Source: Castanea sativa | Taxonomy: Eukaryota > Streptophyta > Magnoliopsida > Fagales > Fagaceae | Assembly: GCF_040712315.1 (NCBI RefSeq) | Contig: NC_134023.1 | Location: 11,541,442-11,605,441 of the forward strand | DNA: 64,000 nucleotides | Direction of reading: 5' to 3' | Part shown: positions 24,300 through 34,379 of the stretch, piece by piece | Layout of the letters: each line of letters begins with the position of its first letter | Position numbering within the stretch: the stretch's first letter is position 1 | The notes under the pieces: model-generated | Seen by the model: the letters and a program-made list of their open reading frames with translations, nothing else | Databases searched by the model: none | What the model was told of the DNA's origin: nothing | Program-made: the position numbers and the translations under genes

Positions 24300-26193
24300 A
24301 TGATGGGAATACATGTTCCTTCTAATGTGCCCATGGAATCTACCCCATTTAAAGGGATGGAGTTTGAAGCAGATGAAATTGCATATGATTTTTATAATGA
24401 ATATGGCAGAAAGGCTGGTTTTGGTATTAGCAAGAGTACGTAAATAAATGTAAAAAGATTGGAGTGGTTACTTCAAGGAGATTTGTGTGCGCGAAGGAGG
24501 GAGTTCGAGGCAAAGACAAGAGAGATCAGAATATAAAGAATCCACAAGCAGAAACAAGATGTGGTTGTGAAGCACGTTTGGTTATTGTACTTAATCGAGA
24601 TAGTAAAAAGTATCTGGTGAATGATTTTATTGCTGAGCATAACCACTATCTCCACCTCGCATCAACTATGCACATGATGCCATCACAACGGAAAGTGGCT
24701 GCAACTCATGCTATTGAAATTGATTTGGCACATGAATCGGGATTAAGATTAAAGCAATCTTATAAGCTTCTTAGTAAGCAAGTTGGTGGATATGATAATC
24801 TTAGTTTTACCAAGCAAGATCATAAAAACTATTTACGCACTAAGCGACAGAGAGACATGGAGCATAGGGAAGCTGCTAGCTTGGGAAGATATTTCAATCG
24901 TCAACTTAAGGAAAATCCTTCATATTATTTTGCTACTCAATTGGACTGTGAAGAGTTGATTACTAATATCTTTTAGGCCGATGCAAGAATGATCATTGAC
25001 TATAGCCACTTTGGTGATGTAATAACATTTGATACAACGTATAGTACAAATAGAGATGCAAGGCCACTTGGAGTATTTTTGGGTCTCAATCACCATAGAG
25101 AAACTGTTGTATTTGGAGGTACACTTTTATATGATGAAACGATTGAATCTTTTGTATGGTTATTTGAGACCTTCTTAGAAGCAATGTCTGAAAAGAAGCC
25201 AATCACTATTTTCACAGATCAAGATGCAGCAATGTCAGCTGCAATAAAAGTAGTCATGCTTAAGACATATCATGCATTGTGTAGTTGGCATATGTGGCAA
25301 AATGCTGAGAAACATTTGGGTCATTTGCTCAAAAATGAGTCTCAATTTAACAATGATTTCTTAGCATGTATCTATGAGTATGATGGTGAAGATGAGTTTC
25401 TTACAGTTTGGAATGAAATGCTGGATAAGTACGATGTTCGTGAAAATAAATGGCTAATTGATCTATTTAAATTGAAGGAAAAATGGGCCCAAGCATACGT
25501 TAAGAGAACTTTCACTGCAGGAATGAAGACAACCCAGCTTAGTGAGAGTTTCAATGCTGACTTGAAGGATTGCTTGCATACTAATCTCAATATAGTAGAG
25601 TATTTCACTCATTTTGAAAGAGTTGTCAATCAAAAGCGGGATAAGGAGTTAGAAGCTGAATACAACTCTAGACATAAATTTTCAAGATTGAAGCTCAAAA
25701 GCTATCTTATGCTTAACCAAGTAGCAACAGTGTACATGCCTACGTTGTTTGATTTATTTCAGACAGAAGTTGAAGAGGTAATGGCACTTTCCATCCTAGA
25801 ACGCAATGTGAGTCAAACACATAGTTATGTGGTTGGAGTTTTCAATCAATATGGAAAATATGAAGTCATGTGGAATCCATTAGATGAGACTCTATCTTGT
25901 AGTTGCAGAAAGTTTGAGTCATTTGGTATTTTATGTAGGCATGGTTTGAAAGTTCTTGATATATTGGATATCAAGTTGATTCCTAATAGATATATCATAA
26001 AGAGATGGAGAAGAGATGCAAAAGATGGAAGCGGAAAAAATTGCACAACACATAACATTAAGTCGGATACTCGACTGGAATATGTAGATCGGTATCGAGA
26101 TTTATGTCCAAAATATATTCAATTGGTGAATGAGGCATGTGAAACTAAAGAAGGCCATAATATTCTAAGCTTAGCAATTGCAGATTTGAAAAG

Positions 26194-26224
<31 letters not shown>

Positions 26225-26987
26225 TTGTGACCTTAGGAATTGCAAAGCTAATGTAGAAGAAGACAGCATTAGGCCTTCCACCGATTTTACAAACAAAGAA
26301 GATCAATTATGTGCTTCGATTATGATTGTACCAATAGGGATAAAGAAAAGGGAGATTTATCCTAATAAAAAGCGTAGGACGAAATCCTGGATAGAAAAAT
26401 GCCGAAACCAAAGGAAGGCACATCAAAGAAGCAAACAAAGAAAAGAAAAGTGCAGGAGGTAATCTTCTAAATTATCCATATTTTCACCATTCTATTTTAT
26501 TTTTACACATTAATATAGTATACTATTATTGTTGCTAAACTAGTACAATTTTTACAGGAAATATATGCACATGACATCATGGCACAAAAGAAAACTAAGG
26601 ATATCTCTTCTGGAAATATTACTAGCTTTACACAACTTTTAATGGTAAAGATATTTACACTTATATATTTTACTTTGATATTAATAATAGTTTAGATGCA
26701 TGATTTGATAATTTTAATGCTAAGCTTGTGATATGTGTAATGTGTAATTGGTTTTTTTGTAGTCGGCTTCTACAAGTTTTGCATCACATCAGGGAGGCTC
26801 ATCAGCAAGTGTTGCATTAGCATCACATTTAGAGAGTATATCAAGTGTTGTAGGCTTCAATGACAAAATTAATGGTGCAAGAGGTCTCTTGACTCAAGGA
26901 AGTGTTGCAAGTGGAGGTCCCTTGACTCAAGAAAGTGTTACAAGTGGATGGAATGAGATGGTTCATAAAGTCAAGCCATTTTTCTAG
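24300..26987 (+). pseudogene. FAR1/FRS-like MULE transposase, broken
   Basis: The chosen ATG at 24300 opens a FAR1-type N-terminus (EADEIAYDFYNEYGRKAGF); the frame ends at TAA 24438-24440 because of a small frameshift. The second block (to TAG 24974-24976) continues the FAR1 WRKY-GCM1-like zinc domain (TSRRFVCAKEG, TRCGCEARL). The third block, 24989-26230, holds the MULE transposase core with DDE candidates in VITFDTTY, IFTDQDAAM and QLSESFN, and a SWIM zinc finger (CSCRKFESFGILCRH). It ends in an A-run of about 32 encoding Lys and a frameshift; the further C-terminal exon follows to about 26460, then exons at about 26558-26644 and 26762-26987 with normal GT/AG borders. At least three lesions (frameshift, nonsense codon, A-run) make it inactive. 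Confidence 0.9.
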
Positions 26988-27239
26988 TTTAGGATCATGT
27001 TTTGTAATTTTCCTAGTTTAGGACTAGAGTTTTGATGGTCCAAAGTTTAGGACTAGAGTTTTCTTACTTTAAGATTGAAGTTATGATGATCCATAAATTT
27101 CCTTTTGTTATGGTGTTAATTTTTGCATAATTATTTGTTGCTGCAGAAATTTTTATGTTTTTCTGCATAATTATTGTTTCTACAGATTGTACATTCTGCA
27201 TAATTACTGTTTGTAATTTCTGCATAATTACTGTTTGTA

Positions 27240-27400
27240 ATTTCTGCATAATTATTGTTTGTGTTACTGCATAATTACTGTTTGTAAGTTACTGCATAAT
27301 TACTATTTGTAATTTCTACATAATTACTGTTTTTGCATAATTACTGTTTGGGTTTCTGCATAATTACTGTTTGTGTTTCTACATAGTTGTTTTTTGCATA
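27240..27400. repeat. Short tandem repeats, about 22 bp, 3' of the transposase
   Basis: The phrase tgcataattactgtttgt recurs about eight times between 27125 and 27390 with small changes. It lies in the likely 3' UTR or spacer of the MULE. Confidence 0.8.
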
Positions 27401-27722
27401 GTTGAGTGTATTATATAGTCAACCTGCATATTTAGTTTGAGTGTATGCTTCTTTTTTATGGTTCCTAATAATATCACAAACAAGCCTTTTAAGGTACTGT
27501 ATACTTTAATGAACAAAACTTTATTGAAATGTGTACTTTGATTACAAGGCTATTAGAACAAGAGCCCTAATTAAATACACAGTCATGGGCAATGATTTAT
27601 TTCCCTCAATACAACCCAATCATAACCCAAGACAACCCAATCGTAACCCAAGACAATCAAAGCAATCCTAAACTTGTGCACTTTCTCCTCAACAGTTCGG
27701 GTTGCAACTCTATACTTCTCAA

Positions 27723-27889
27723 CTCTGCGCTTGGCTATCCATTCCCGCTCTAATGCTTCTGTCCCTCTCAATTTTGGCAGCTTCTGCCTCTGCTGCCAGT
27801 CTCGTAAACCTTTCCCACACAATATTGATGAACTTGATGTGCTCAACTCTCAGTTATTTGTAGCACCTTTCTTCAAGATACTTCGTTAT
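27723..27889 (-). pseudogene. Captured gene fragment resembling EFR3/SRL2-like proteins
   Basis: After an acceptor-like aaacag (27890-27895 on the minus strand) the frame reads ITKYLEERCYK, then a TAA, then LRVEHIKFINIV in the same frame. This resembles the N-terminal armadillo region of plant EFR3 / SEMI-ROLLED LEAF 2-like proteins as I recall it. The frame continues for about 30 more residues (ERFTRLAAEAEAAKIERD) that I cannot place. A different minus-strand frame of 87 residues (27583-27846) overlaps it. It sits inside the MULE and is probably a transduplicated exon. Confidence 0.5.
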
Positions 27890-28870
27890 CTGTTTAAAAA
27901 AAGTACCAAAAATATTCAGCACTAGGCTCACTAATTTCAATGAAAGTCACTTTTACTGGGAGACACACAAGTAGAACAACAAACTCATAATACTTAAACT
28001 CAATTTAATTTCCTATATAACTAAGATAGAGTAGGACTAAAGACTCAAGCTTTCTTTGACCAAACAAAAAAAGAAAAACTTGTGGAAAGAAGGATAATGA
28101 AAGATAAAATGCAGACACATTTATCTCACACAAATGGTAGCGAAGGTAAAGGCCAGCTTTTCTTTAAAAAAAAAGTCATTCCAAGGGTGATATGCAAAAA
28201 AGACATGCATATTCTTTGCTTCAAAGAAGGAAGCATATTGTCCTAGTCATGGGAATATAATGGCACTACAACTAACATTTGTTAAATAAGAGCATAAGCC
28301 ACAGCGACACTTATACTACATAATCTAATAGTCACATTGACAACCACTAGAGAAAAAGGAAACAACCCAACAAGAAAAGCAAAAAACAAATGAAGTTCAC
28401 AACCATTAGGGCTATAAAGGACAAACATTGAGCTACACACTTTCAGAGATATAAATTGTAAACCCCCAAAAAAGGCCAAAACAAGAATGAAGAAAAGAGA
28501 GGTACAGTCACCAACACAAAATAATAATAGCCCTTTGAATACAAATTACAAGGATTTAAGCATTTTGATACAATAGACAAAAAATGCAGGCAATATAAAA
28601 ACTGAATTTTAATTAAAAATCATAAAATCCCAAACCTATAACTAATAATAAGCATAATTCTGCAACCATTACATTTCCCATTACCAAAAAACACACGCAC
28701 AAAGTCCAAAGGATGAACTTCCACACCAATAGTTGTTGTATGTAAAAATGAATTCAAACATCAACAATGAATCAAAACTTAACCAAGAAACCAAAACCCA
28801 CAAACAAAGCACTTTCAACAATTCTTCTCTTAAAGAAACTTGAGATAAAAGTCAAGATCATCGAGCTTAC

Positions 28871-29523
28871 GTTCATATTTCTTCTCAAACTCGACGGTAA
28901 GATGCCTTTTGACAAATGTTGTTTTACCTGCATTGTTCCAACACTTCTAATTTCATTTTCACTCCGACAAAATTAAACAAAAAATCGATTCGACAAAATC
29001 CAATATGAATTCCAAAAAAAAAAAAATCAAAGCCAAATCAATTCATCAATACCAAACTAACTGCACAAAATGGAAATGACAAAGAAAACCAAGATAATAA
29101 TTTACGATCTTGTTTAAACAAACAGGCCTATAAAATGGTAATAAACCCTAGAAACATAGATGATTAAGGTCTAATTTTTCCCCCTATCATTACATTTTCT
29201 CAGGAACCAAACAGATCTTGAGCAGTAAATCAAATTAATGATGGAAAAAAAAAATATTACCGGTTCCACCATCGCCAACAAAATCAAGCTTGAAGCTTGG
29301 ATGGTCTACGGTCTGTTGGTTTGGCAAAGCCTACAAAAAAAACCACAAAAACTCAAATATTATCGAAAACCCAAAAATAAATAAATAAATCTGTAAATCT
29401 AAAAAATGCAAAACAGCTAATACATTTGGTTTCTAATATAAAATTAAAAACTAAAACAATTTTTTTTTTTTTTAGAGTGCCTTGGAAAATATAAAACAAA
29501 GAGAAAGATCGAGGGCGTACCAT
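28871..29523 (-). pseudogene. Captured Ran GTPase gene fragment (three exons)
   Basis: Three exons fit with phase. Exon 1 is a 5' UTR ending in ATG (29521-29523) followed directly by GT. Exon 2, 29261-29330, encodes [19 protein letters not shown] then DGGTG. Exon 3, 28871-28927, encodes KTTFVKRHLTVEFEKKYE and ends at GTAAGC. Residues match the N-terminus of plant Ran including the P-loop region GDGGTGKT, with a few substitutions. An intron right after the ATG is, to my knowledge, usual in plant Ran genes, so introns were captured too. The rest of Ran (switch regions, NKxD, C-terminus) is absent, so no functional GTPase can be made. Confidence 0.85.
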
Positions 29524-29559
29524 ATTTGAATTTGTGTTGTTGTTGTTGTGAGTGTTTGG

Positions 29560-29735
29560 GTGAGTGGCGCAGCCTACTTCCAATATACAACGCCAAGTCC
29601 CTCCTCGTCTCCTTCATCGCCTCCGATCGCCACCACGAGCTCCACCGCCTCCTCCTCCACCCGGCTCGCCTCGCTCCCAAACCCTCCAAAGCCCTTCTTG
29701 ACACCTCCGGCGACGGTGAGGACTGTGGGATAGAG
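29560..29735 (+). pseudogene. GC-rich captured fragment, possibly from a PPR gene
   Basis: A sharply GC-richer block within A/T-rich DNA. The plus-strand frame encodes LLPIYNAKSLLVSFIASDRH, then HELHRLLLHPARLAPKPSKALLDTS, which reminds me of the N-terminal region of plant pentatricopeptide proteins. It ends without domain repeats. It lies head-to-head against the Ran fragment, so on the minus strand it forms the sequence upstream of the Ran ATG. Confidence 0.4.
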
Positions 29736-29911
29736 AGAGAAAGAGAGGGGTAATGGAGAAGAGAGAGAAATTGAGATTTTGAAATATTCAGATCTGAGTT
29801 AACCTTGGTATGCAGACCGTGGGATTCAGAGCTTTGCTTACCTCTCTCTCTGATCTGAGTTAACCTTGGTATAACTAGAGTTTGAATTTGTTGGGTTAAG
29901 GTTTTAACATT

Positions 29912-30015
29912 TTGATTGACGTGGCACATCTTAGACCCTAGATGTATTTCAAATTAATCCCCGCCGTGAAATGGACACTCTCCATTTCAAAGGGAAATGG
30001 AGAGGATCCGAATCC
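29912..30015 (-). repeat. Right TIR of the MULE
   Basis: Read on the minus strand it begins GGATTCGGATCCTCTCC and continues in parallel with the left TIR up to ccacgtcaat. Confidence 0.9.
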
Positions 30016-30589
30016 TTGAAAACCCATCACTATTTCACAGTTTAAAGGCTCGGATTTGCCCCGTCAAAAGCCTACGCCAATAGATGCAATATCAAGGATA
30101 TTTTCCTTGGGATTTAGTTTACTTGATAAATTCACCATAAAGCTGTAATGACAGCTGATTGTGAGTTATTGGACTCAATTTGCTTGCATGAGATGGTGAA
30201 CAATTAATCGGTAACAACAGGGTTGGTTTCAAATTTGTTTATATATTACCTTTCTACTACCGCTCCGGGCAAGATTCCCCCCAGCATTTAAGAGTATAAG
30301 TCAACGTTGTTTCTAATTTTCTTTTAAGAGCACCACCATTCATTTTTTTCAATTCTATCCTATTTTACCATTCAAAAAGTTACTTTATCAATTATACCAT
30401 ACCATTTTACAATTCTCCAACATCAAAACATTCTATTATTTCACTATTCTATTAAAATATTATTTTTTTAATATTTCTTTATTATTTCTTTCCAACATTC
30501 ATTTTTTTCAAATTTCAGCACTATTCCAACAGTAACTTTTTTCAATATGCAACCCACCTAGTATTCAAACGGACACATTTTTTTCCCAA

Positions 30590-30915
30590 CGGATACATTT
30601 TCCTGCCAAATTTTTTTCCACCTGCCAAATTTTTTTCAACAACCTGCCATATATATTTTCAACAACCTGCCAAATATATTTTCAACAACCTGCCAATTTT
30701 TTTTTTTTTTTGTTTGATAAAGAACCTGTCAAATATCAATGTACTTAAACTTGTCAACTTTAAAAATCCACATACATATATATTCCATCAAACCTGTCAA
30801 ATATCAATGTAAAATCCTCATACATATTTGTCAAATATCAATGTAAAATCCTCATACATATTTGTAGATGCATCCTGCCAAATATCAATGTATTCAACCT
30901 ACCAACTTTAATGAT

Positions 30916-30962
<47 letters not shown>

Positions 30963-31120
30963 GAACCTGCCAATTTTGCTTCTTTTTTTTTTTTAGAAAG
31001 CACCTGCCAAGTATTAATGTACTCAACTCAACAACTTTAAAAGTCCACATACATATATATATATATATATAGATGCAATCCACATACATAACTATCAATG
31101 TTGTCTTTAGAAGACTCGTA
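30590..31120. repeat. Degenerate tandem repeats with an AC microsatellite
   Basis: Phrases aacaacctgccaaatatat and cctgtcaaatatcaatgta recur many times in the subterminal part of the PIF element, just beyond the transposase stop. A (CA)n run at about 30917-30958 and a short TA run near 31055-31070 are embedded. Confidence 0.85.
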
Positions 31121-31173
31121 CATATATCAAATTACAATAAAGCCCCACATACATAACTCACACACTTAAGTTC

Positions 31174-32406
31174 CTACAACTCCCCTTGTAATTGCCATAA
31201 ATGCTCAACGAGGTCTGTTTGGAGTTGAGAATGAATTTCACGGTCTCGAATAGATTGAGGGATTTCAATGAACTCTGTAAATTCATTTGTGTGCTCCCGT
31301 GACAGTTGTACAGTAGGATTGTCATCAATTTGCTCATAATCTAATTCCACCGCTTCATTTACATCTCGCTCATCCTCAACGATCATGTTATGAAGAATTA
31401 TGCATGCTTTCATGATGTCTTGGAGCGTTTCACTATAGAAAAATCTTGCAAATCCACGCACAATTGCGAATCTTGCTTGAAGCACTCCAAATGCACGCTC
31501 TACATCCTTCCTATACGCCTCTTGGGCTTTTGCAAATAATTTTTTTTTCCTTTCTCGTGGAGATGGAATTGTTTTAACAAATGTTGGCCACTTCGGATAT
31601 ATGCCATCAGCAAGGTAGTATCTCATCGTATACTCATGGCCATTAATTGAGTAATTAACTGCAAGAGCACGTCCTTGTTTGAGCTCAGAAAATAGAGGAG
31701 ACCGTTCTAATACATTAATGTCATTATTTGACCCAGGTAGCCCAAAAAATGCATGCCATATCCAAAGATCAAATGATGCCACTGCTTCCAAAACAATGGT
31801 TGGCTCACGAATGTGACCAGAGTACTGACCTTTCCATGCAGCCGGACAATTTTTCCATTTCCAATGCATGCAATCAATGCTCCCTAACATCCCTGGAAAT
31901 CCACGTCTTTCCCCATTAGCCAAAATTCTAGCAATGTCTTCGTTGTTTGGGGACCTCAAGTATTCCTTGGAGAAAATATCAACCACCGCTTTAACAAATA
32001 TTTTCAGACTTTCTATTACAGTGGATTCTCCAATCCGCACATACTCATCCATAAAATCAGCTGCAACTCCATACGCAAGCATCCTAAGTGCAGCTGTTAT
32101 CTTTTGAAGAGAAGATAAACCGAGTCTTTGGGCACCATCTCTTTTTTGGATAAAGTAAGGTTCATAAGTTTCTACCTTAGATTGAATACGGAGAAAAAGA
32201 GACCGACTCATCCGAAATAAATTAGGAGGATATACTGGTGTGTCGGCAAAGTAGTCAAGATAAAGTCTTTTATGGCCTGCCAAACGATCACGTTCGATAT
32301 ACCGACGACGTTTACATTGTGCTGTTGAACCCTTAAGAACTTGCCTCATAATCTCATCCTCATTTGAGTCGTCAAAAAGCAATTTTCGAAAAAGAGAGCA
32401 ACCCAT
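31174..32406 (-). CDS. PIF/Harbinger DDE transposase, intact
   Basis: A 410-residue protein from ATG at 32404-32406, in one uninterrupted frame. It belongs to the DDE_Tnp_4 (harbinger transposase, ALP1-like) family, which cuts the element ends and inserts into three-base TWA-type sites. The catalytic acids are predicted as Asp178 in GSIDCMHWKW, Asp229 in GLPGSNNDINVL and Glu303 in KDVERAFGVLQARF; LADGIYP at about 265-271 and the C-terminal ILHNMIVEDER are also family hallmarks. The N-terminal half (about 60-135) contains the predicted helical DNA-binding part. Length matches complete plant homologues and no lesion is visible, so the protein could be active. A domesticated role is less likely, since it still sits between TIRs and a target duplication. 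Confidence 0.93.
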   Translation of the reverse strand: MGCSLFRKLLFDDSNEDEIMRQVLKGSTAQCKRRRYIERDRLAGHKRLYLDYFADTPVYPPNLFRMSRSLFLRIQSKVETYEPYFIQKRDGAQRLGLSSLQKITAALRMLAYGVAADFMDEYVRIGESTVIESLKIFVKAVVDIFSKEYLRSPNNEDIARILANGERRGFPGMLGSIDCMHWKWKNCPAAWKGQYSGHIREPTIVLEAVASFDLWIWHAFFGLPGSNNDINVLERSPLFSELKQGRALAVNYSINGHEYTMRYYLADGIYPKWPTFVKTIPSPRERKKKLFAKAQEAYRKDVERAFGVLQARFAIVRGFARFFYSETLQDIMKACIILHNMIVEDERDVNEAVELDYEQIDDNPTVQLSREHTNEFTEFIEIPQSIRDREIHSQLQTDLVEHLWQLQGEL

Positions 32407-32664
32407 AAAGACAACCTTGAAGACAACAATGTTAGGAAATTTTCAATATTATTGAACAGGAAAATAATTAATTAAGCACGAAACATGCCCATGCATGCTC
32501 AATTATTTAGGCACAAGTACCAGAATTAATTAACATTGAAGTTCAACTTGGGATTTCAAGTATCAAATAGTAAATGTAAACCATTCTTTCATTGCAATTC
32601 TTTAGGCTATCTTGGGTTTTGTAATTGTCATGAGGTAGTTTTTTATAAAATCATTTACTTATTT

Positions 32665-32716
<52 letters not shown>

Positions 32717-33340
32717 AGCAAGTGTTTGACAGTAGAGGAATACACTTGGTATCAAACCAGCATGCCTCAGTGTAGAACTTAGTATCATGATTAGCAAGCA
32801 AATGTCTACTATGAGATAGCAAACAAAATTAAGGGAAAAGGCAAGGTAAGGTCATCATGATCATAGTCCTTCTCCAAGCTGGATTAGACTGAGGTACTAG
32901 TACAACTCCTGCTATACAAGAAGATACCTACACTACAGCTCCTGCTATATGTGTGATAATAACTTGCATAAGTAAAAAACGAAAAATAGACATCTGTTTG
33001 ACATTAATTCCAGATTTCTCTATAAAACTACAAAGGCAAATGACATCAAACATAGAAAATACACAAGTGTAGAAGATATGATATCAAACATAGAAACTAC
33101 ATAAGTTTTTCATATAAGCAAAAATGATGTAATTACATAAGTGGCACAACCTACTGCCAAATGATCAAGTTAGAACAATACATCATCTACATGTTTCAAA
33201 CCTATGCTTCAAATAAGCCACTTCCAAAATAAGGTTGAAACAAAATATCTTCTACATATGCCAAACCCCAACCCTAAAATAATTTACTACCAAAATAAGG
33301 TTACGACAAGACATCATCTCCTTGGATCAAACCCAACTAT
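32407..33340. other. Spacer between the two PIF genes
   Basis: A/T-rich non-coding DNA with a (TA)n run at about 32666-32712. It may contain the 3' UTR of ORF1 and the transposase promoter. Nothing more specific is visible. Confidence 0.6.
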
Positions 33341-34359
33341 TTACTCTAAATTATGTCTTGCAAGGATTTCATCCTTGAGATTTTCAAAATAAAGTTTTTC
33401 TTTTTCATTCATGCCACTTGTCTCCATGGTCATTACTCTTCCCTCCTCCCTAATAGTGTCAAGACGAAGCCTTTCCTTTTCAATATCAGCTCTTTGTGCA
33501 TCCACTCGAACCCTATCCGCTTTGATGCGAAGAGCCTCTTTGTCTTTCTCATGTGATTCCTTTTCAATATCAACTCTTTCCGCTTCCACTCGAACCCTAT
33601 CCGCTTTGATGCGAAGAGCCTCTTTCTCTTGTTCTTGTGCATCCTGAATATATTGCAATTTTTTCGCCAAATAATCCTCAAAAGCCGTATCACCATCTAT
33701 TCTCTTTGGCTTAGCCTTTTCGGCTTTTCTACCAATTGGTCTCTCTAGCACCATTGTGTCATCATTATTACTACCAACTTGATCAATTGAACTTGGAGTT
33801 TGAGGGAGCCCTTTTGATTTTTTCTTAAGCGTAGTCCACTTTGGTTGGTTCTTCAACACAGCCCAACAATGTTCAAATGCAAAAGCTACTTTTTTGTTAT
33901 GTGATGATTTCATATATAGAACCTTTGCATCTTCCAACTAAATTTTAAAAAAAATAATAATAATAATTAGTATCTCGAAACTATTCGGAAATTAATATAG
34001 TGACACCATTACAATATAATTCATACCTTCATTTGGTCAGTCGAACCACTTGGATTTCGGGCTTCAATTTTAGCCAACAACCCAGCAAACTTACTTGTCT
34101 CCCTACTAATTTTTCCCCATCGACTTGTTACAGAGGAAACAGAACGTGTGGTTCCGTAAGTATTGTTCTCACAAAAGTATTGCCAAACGTTTTCCCAAAA
34201 TGTGTCAGCCTTTTGGTCAGTACCTTGCACGGCATCCACCCTAATGTTAAGCCATGCAAAGACAAGGAGGTTGTCCTCATCTACACTGAAGTTGCCACCA
34301 CGTTTTGATGGATTAGAAGAGACAATTTCAACTTCCGGTACAGACTCTTGGATGGGCAT
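33341..34359 (-). CDS. PIF/Harbinger ORF1, Myb/SANT-like DNA-binding protein
   Basis: Two exons, 34027-34359 and 33341-33937, joined by a phase-0 intron (GTATGA to TTTTAG, 33938-34026), give 309 residues with no stop. Exon 1 holds a trihelix/Myb-like region (SVDEDNLLVFAWLNI, FWENVWQYF, SVSSVTSRW). Exon 2 begins LEDAKVLYM and KVAFAFEHCW, as in the NAM-associated region of such proteins, then a basic stretch and a long charged coiled coil. The coiled coil contains an exact-looking 28-residue duplication (84 bp, copies near 33506 and 33590). ORF1 proteins act with the transposase in end recognition or nuclear import. The ATG at 34359 is the first good one; an earlier start was not excluded. Confidence 0.85.
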
Positions 34360-34379
34360 TTCAGAATCTTGAGACCCAC

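Larger units (their letters stand above)
23024..30015 (+). mobile_element. Mutator-like element (MULE), FAR1 type, structurally complete
   Basis: Terminal inverted repeats of about 105 bp face each other (23024-23128 and 29912-30015); the shared core is GGATCCTCTCCATTTCCC then tttgaaatggagagtgtcc. The right terminus reads GGATTCGGATCC when inverted; the left terminus differs in its first bases. A perfect 9-bp duplication TTGAAAACC flanks it (23015-23023 and 30016-30024), which is diagnostic of Mutator-type transposition. It is 6992 bp long. Inside are a FAR1-like transposase gene (24300-26987) and, in the right third, pieces of host genes. Confidence 0.93.
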
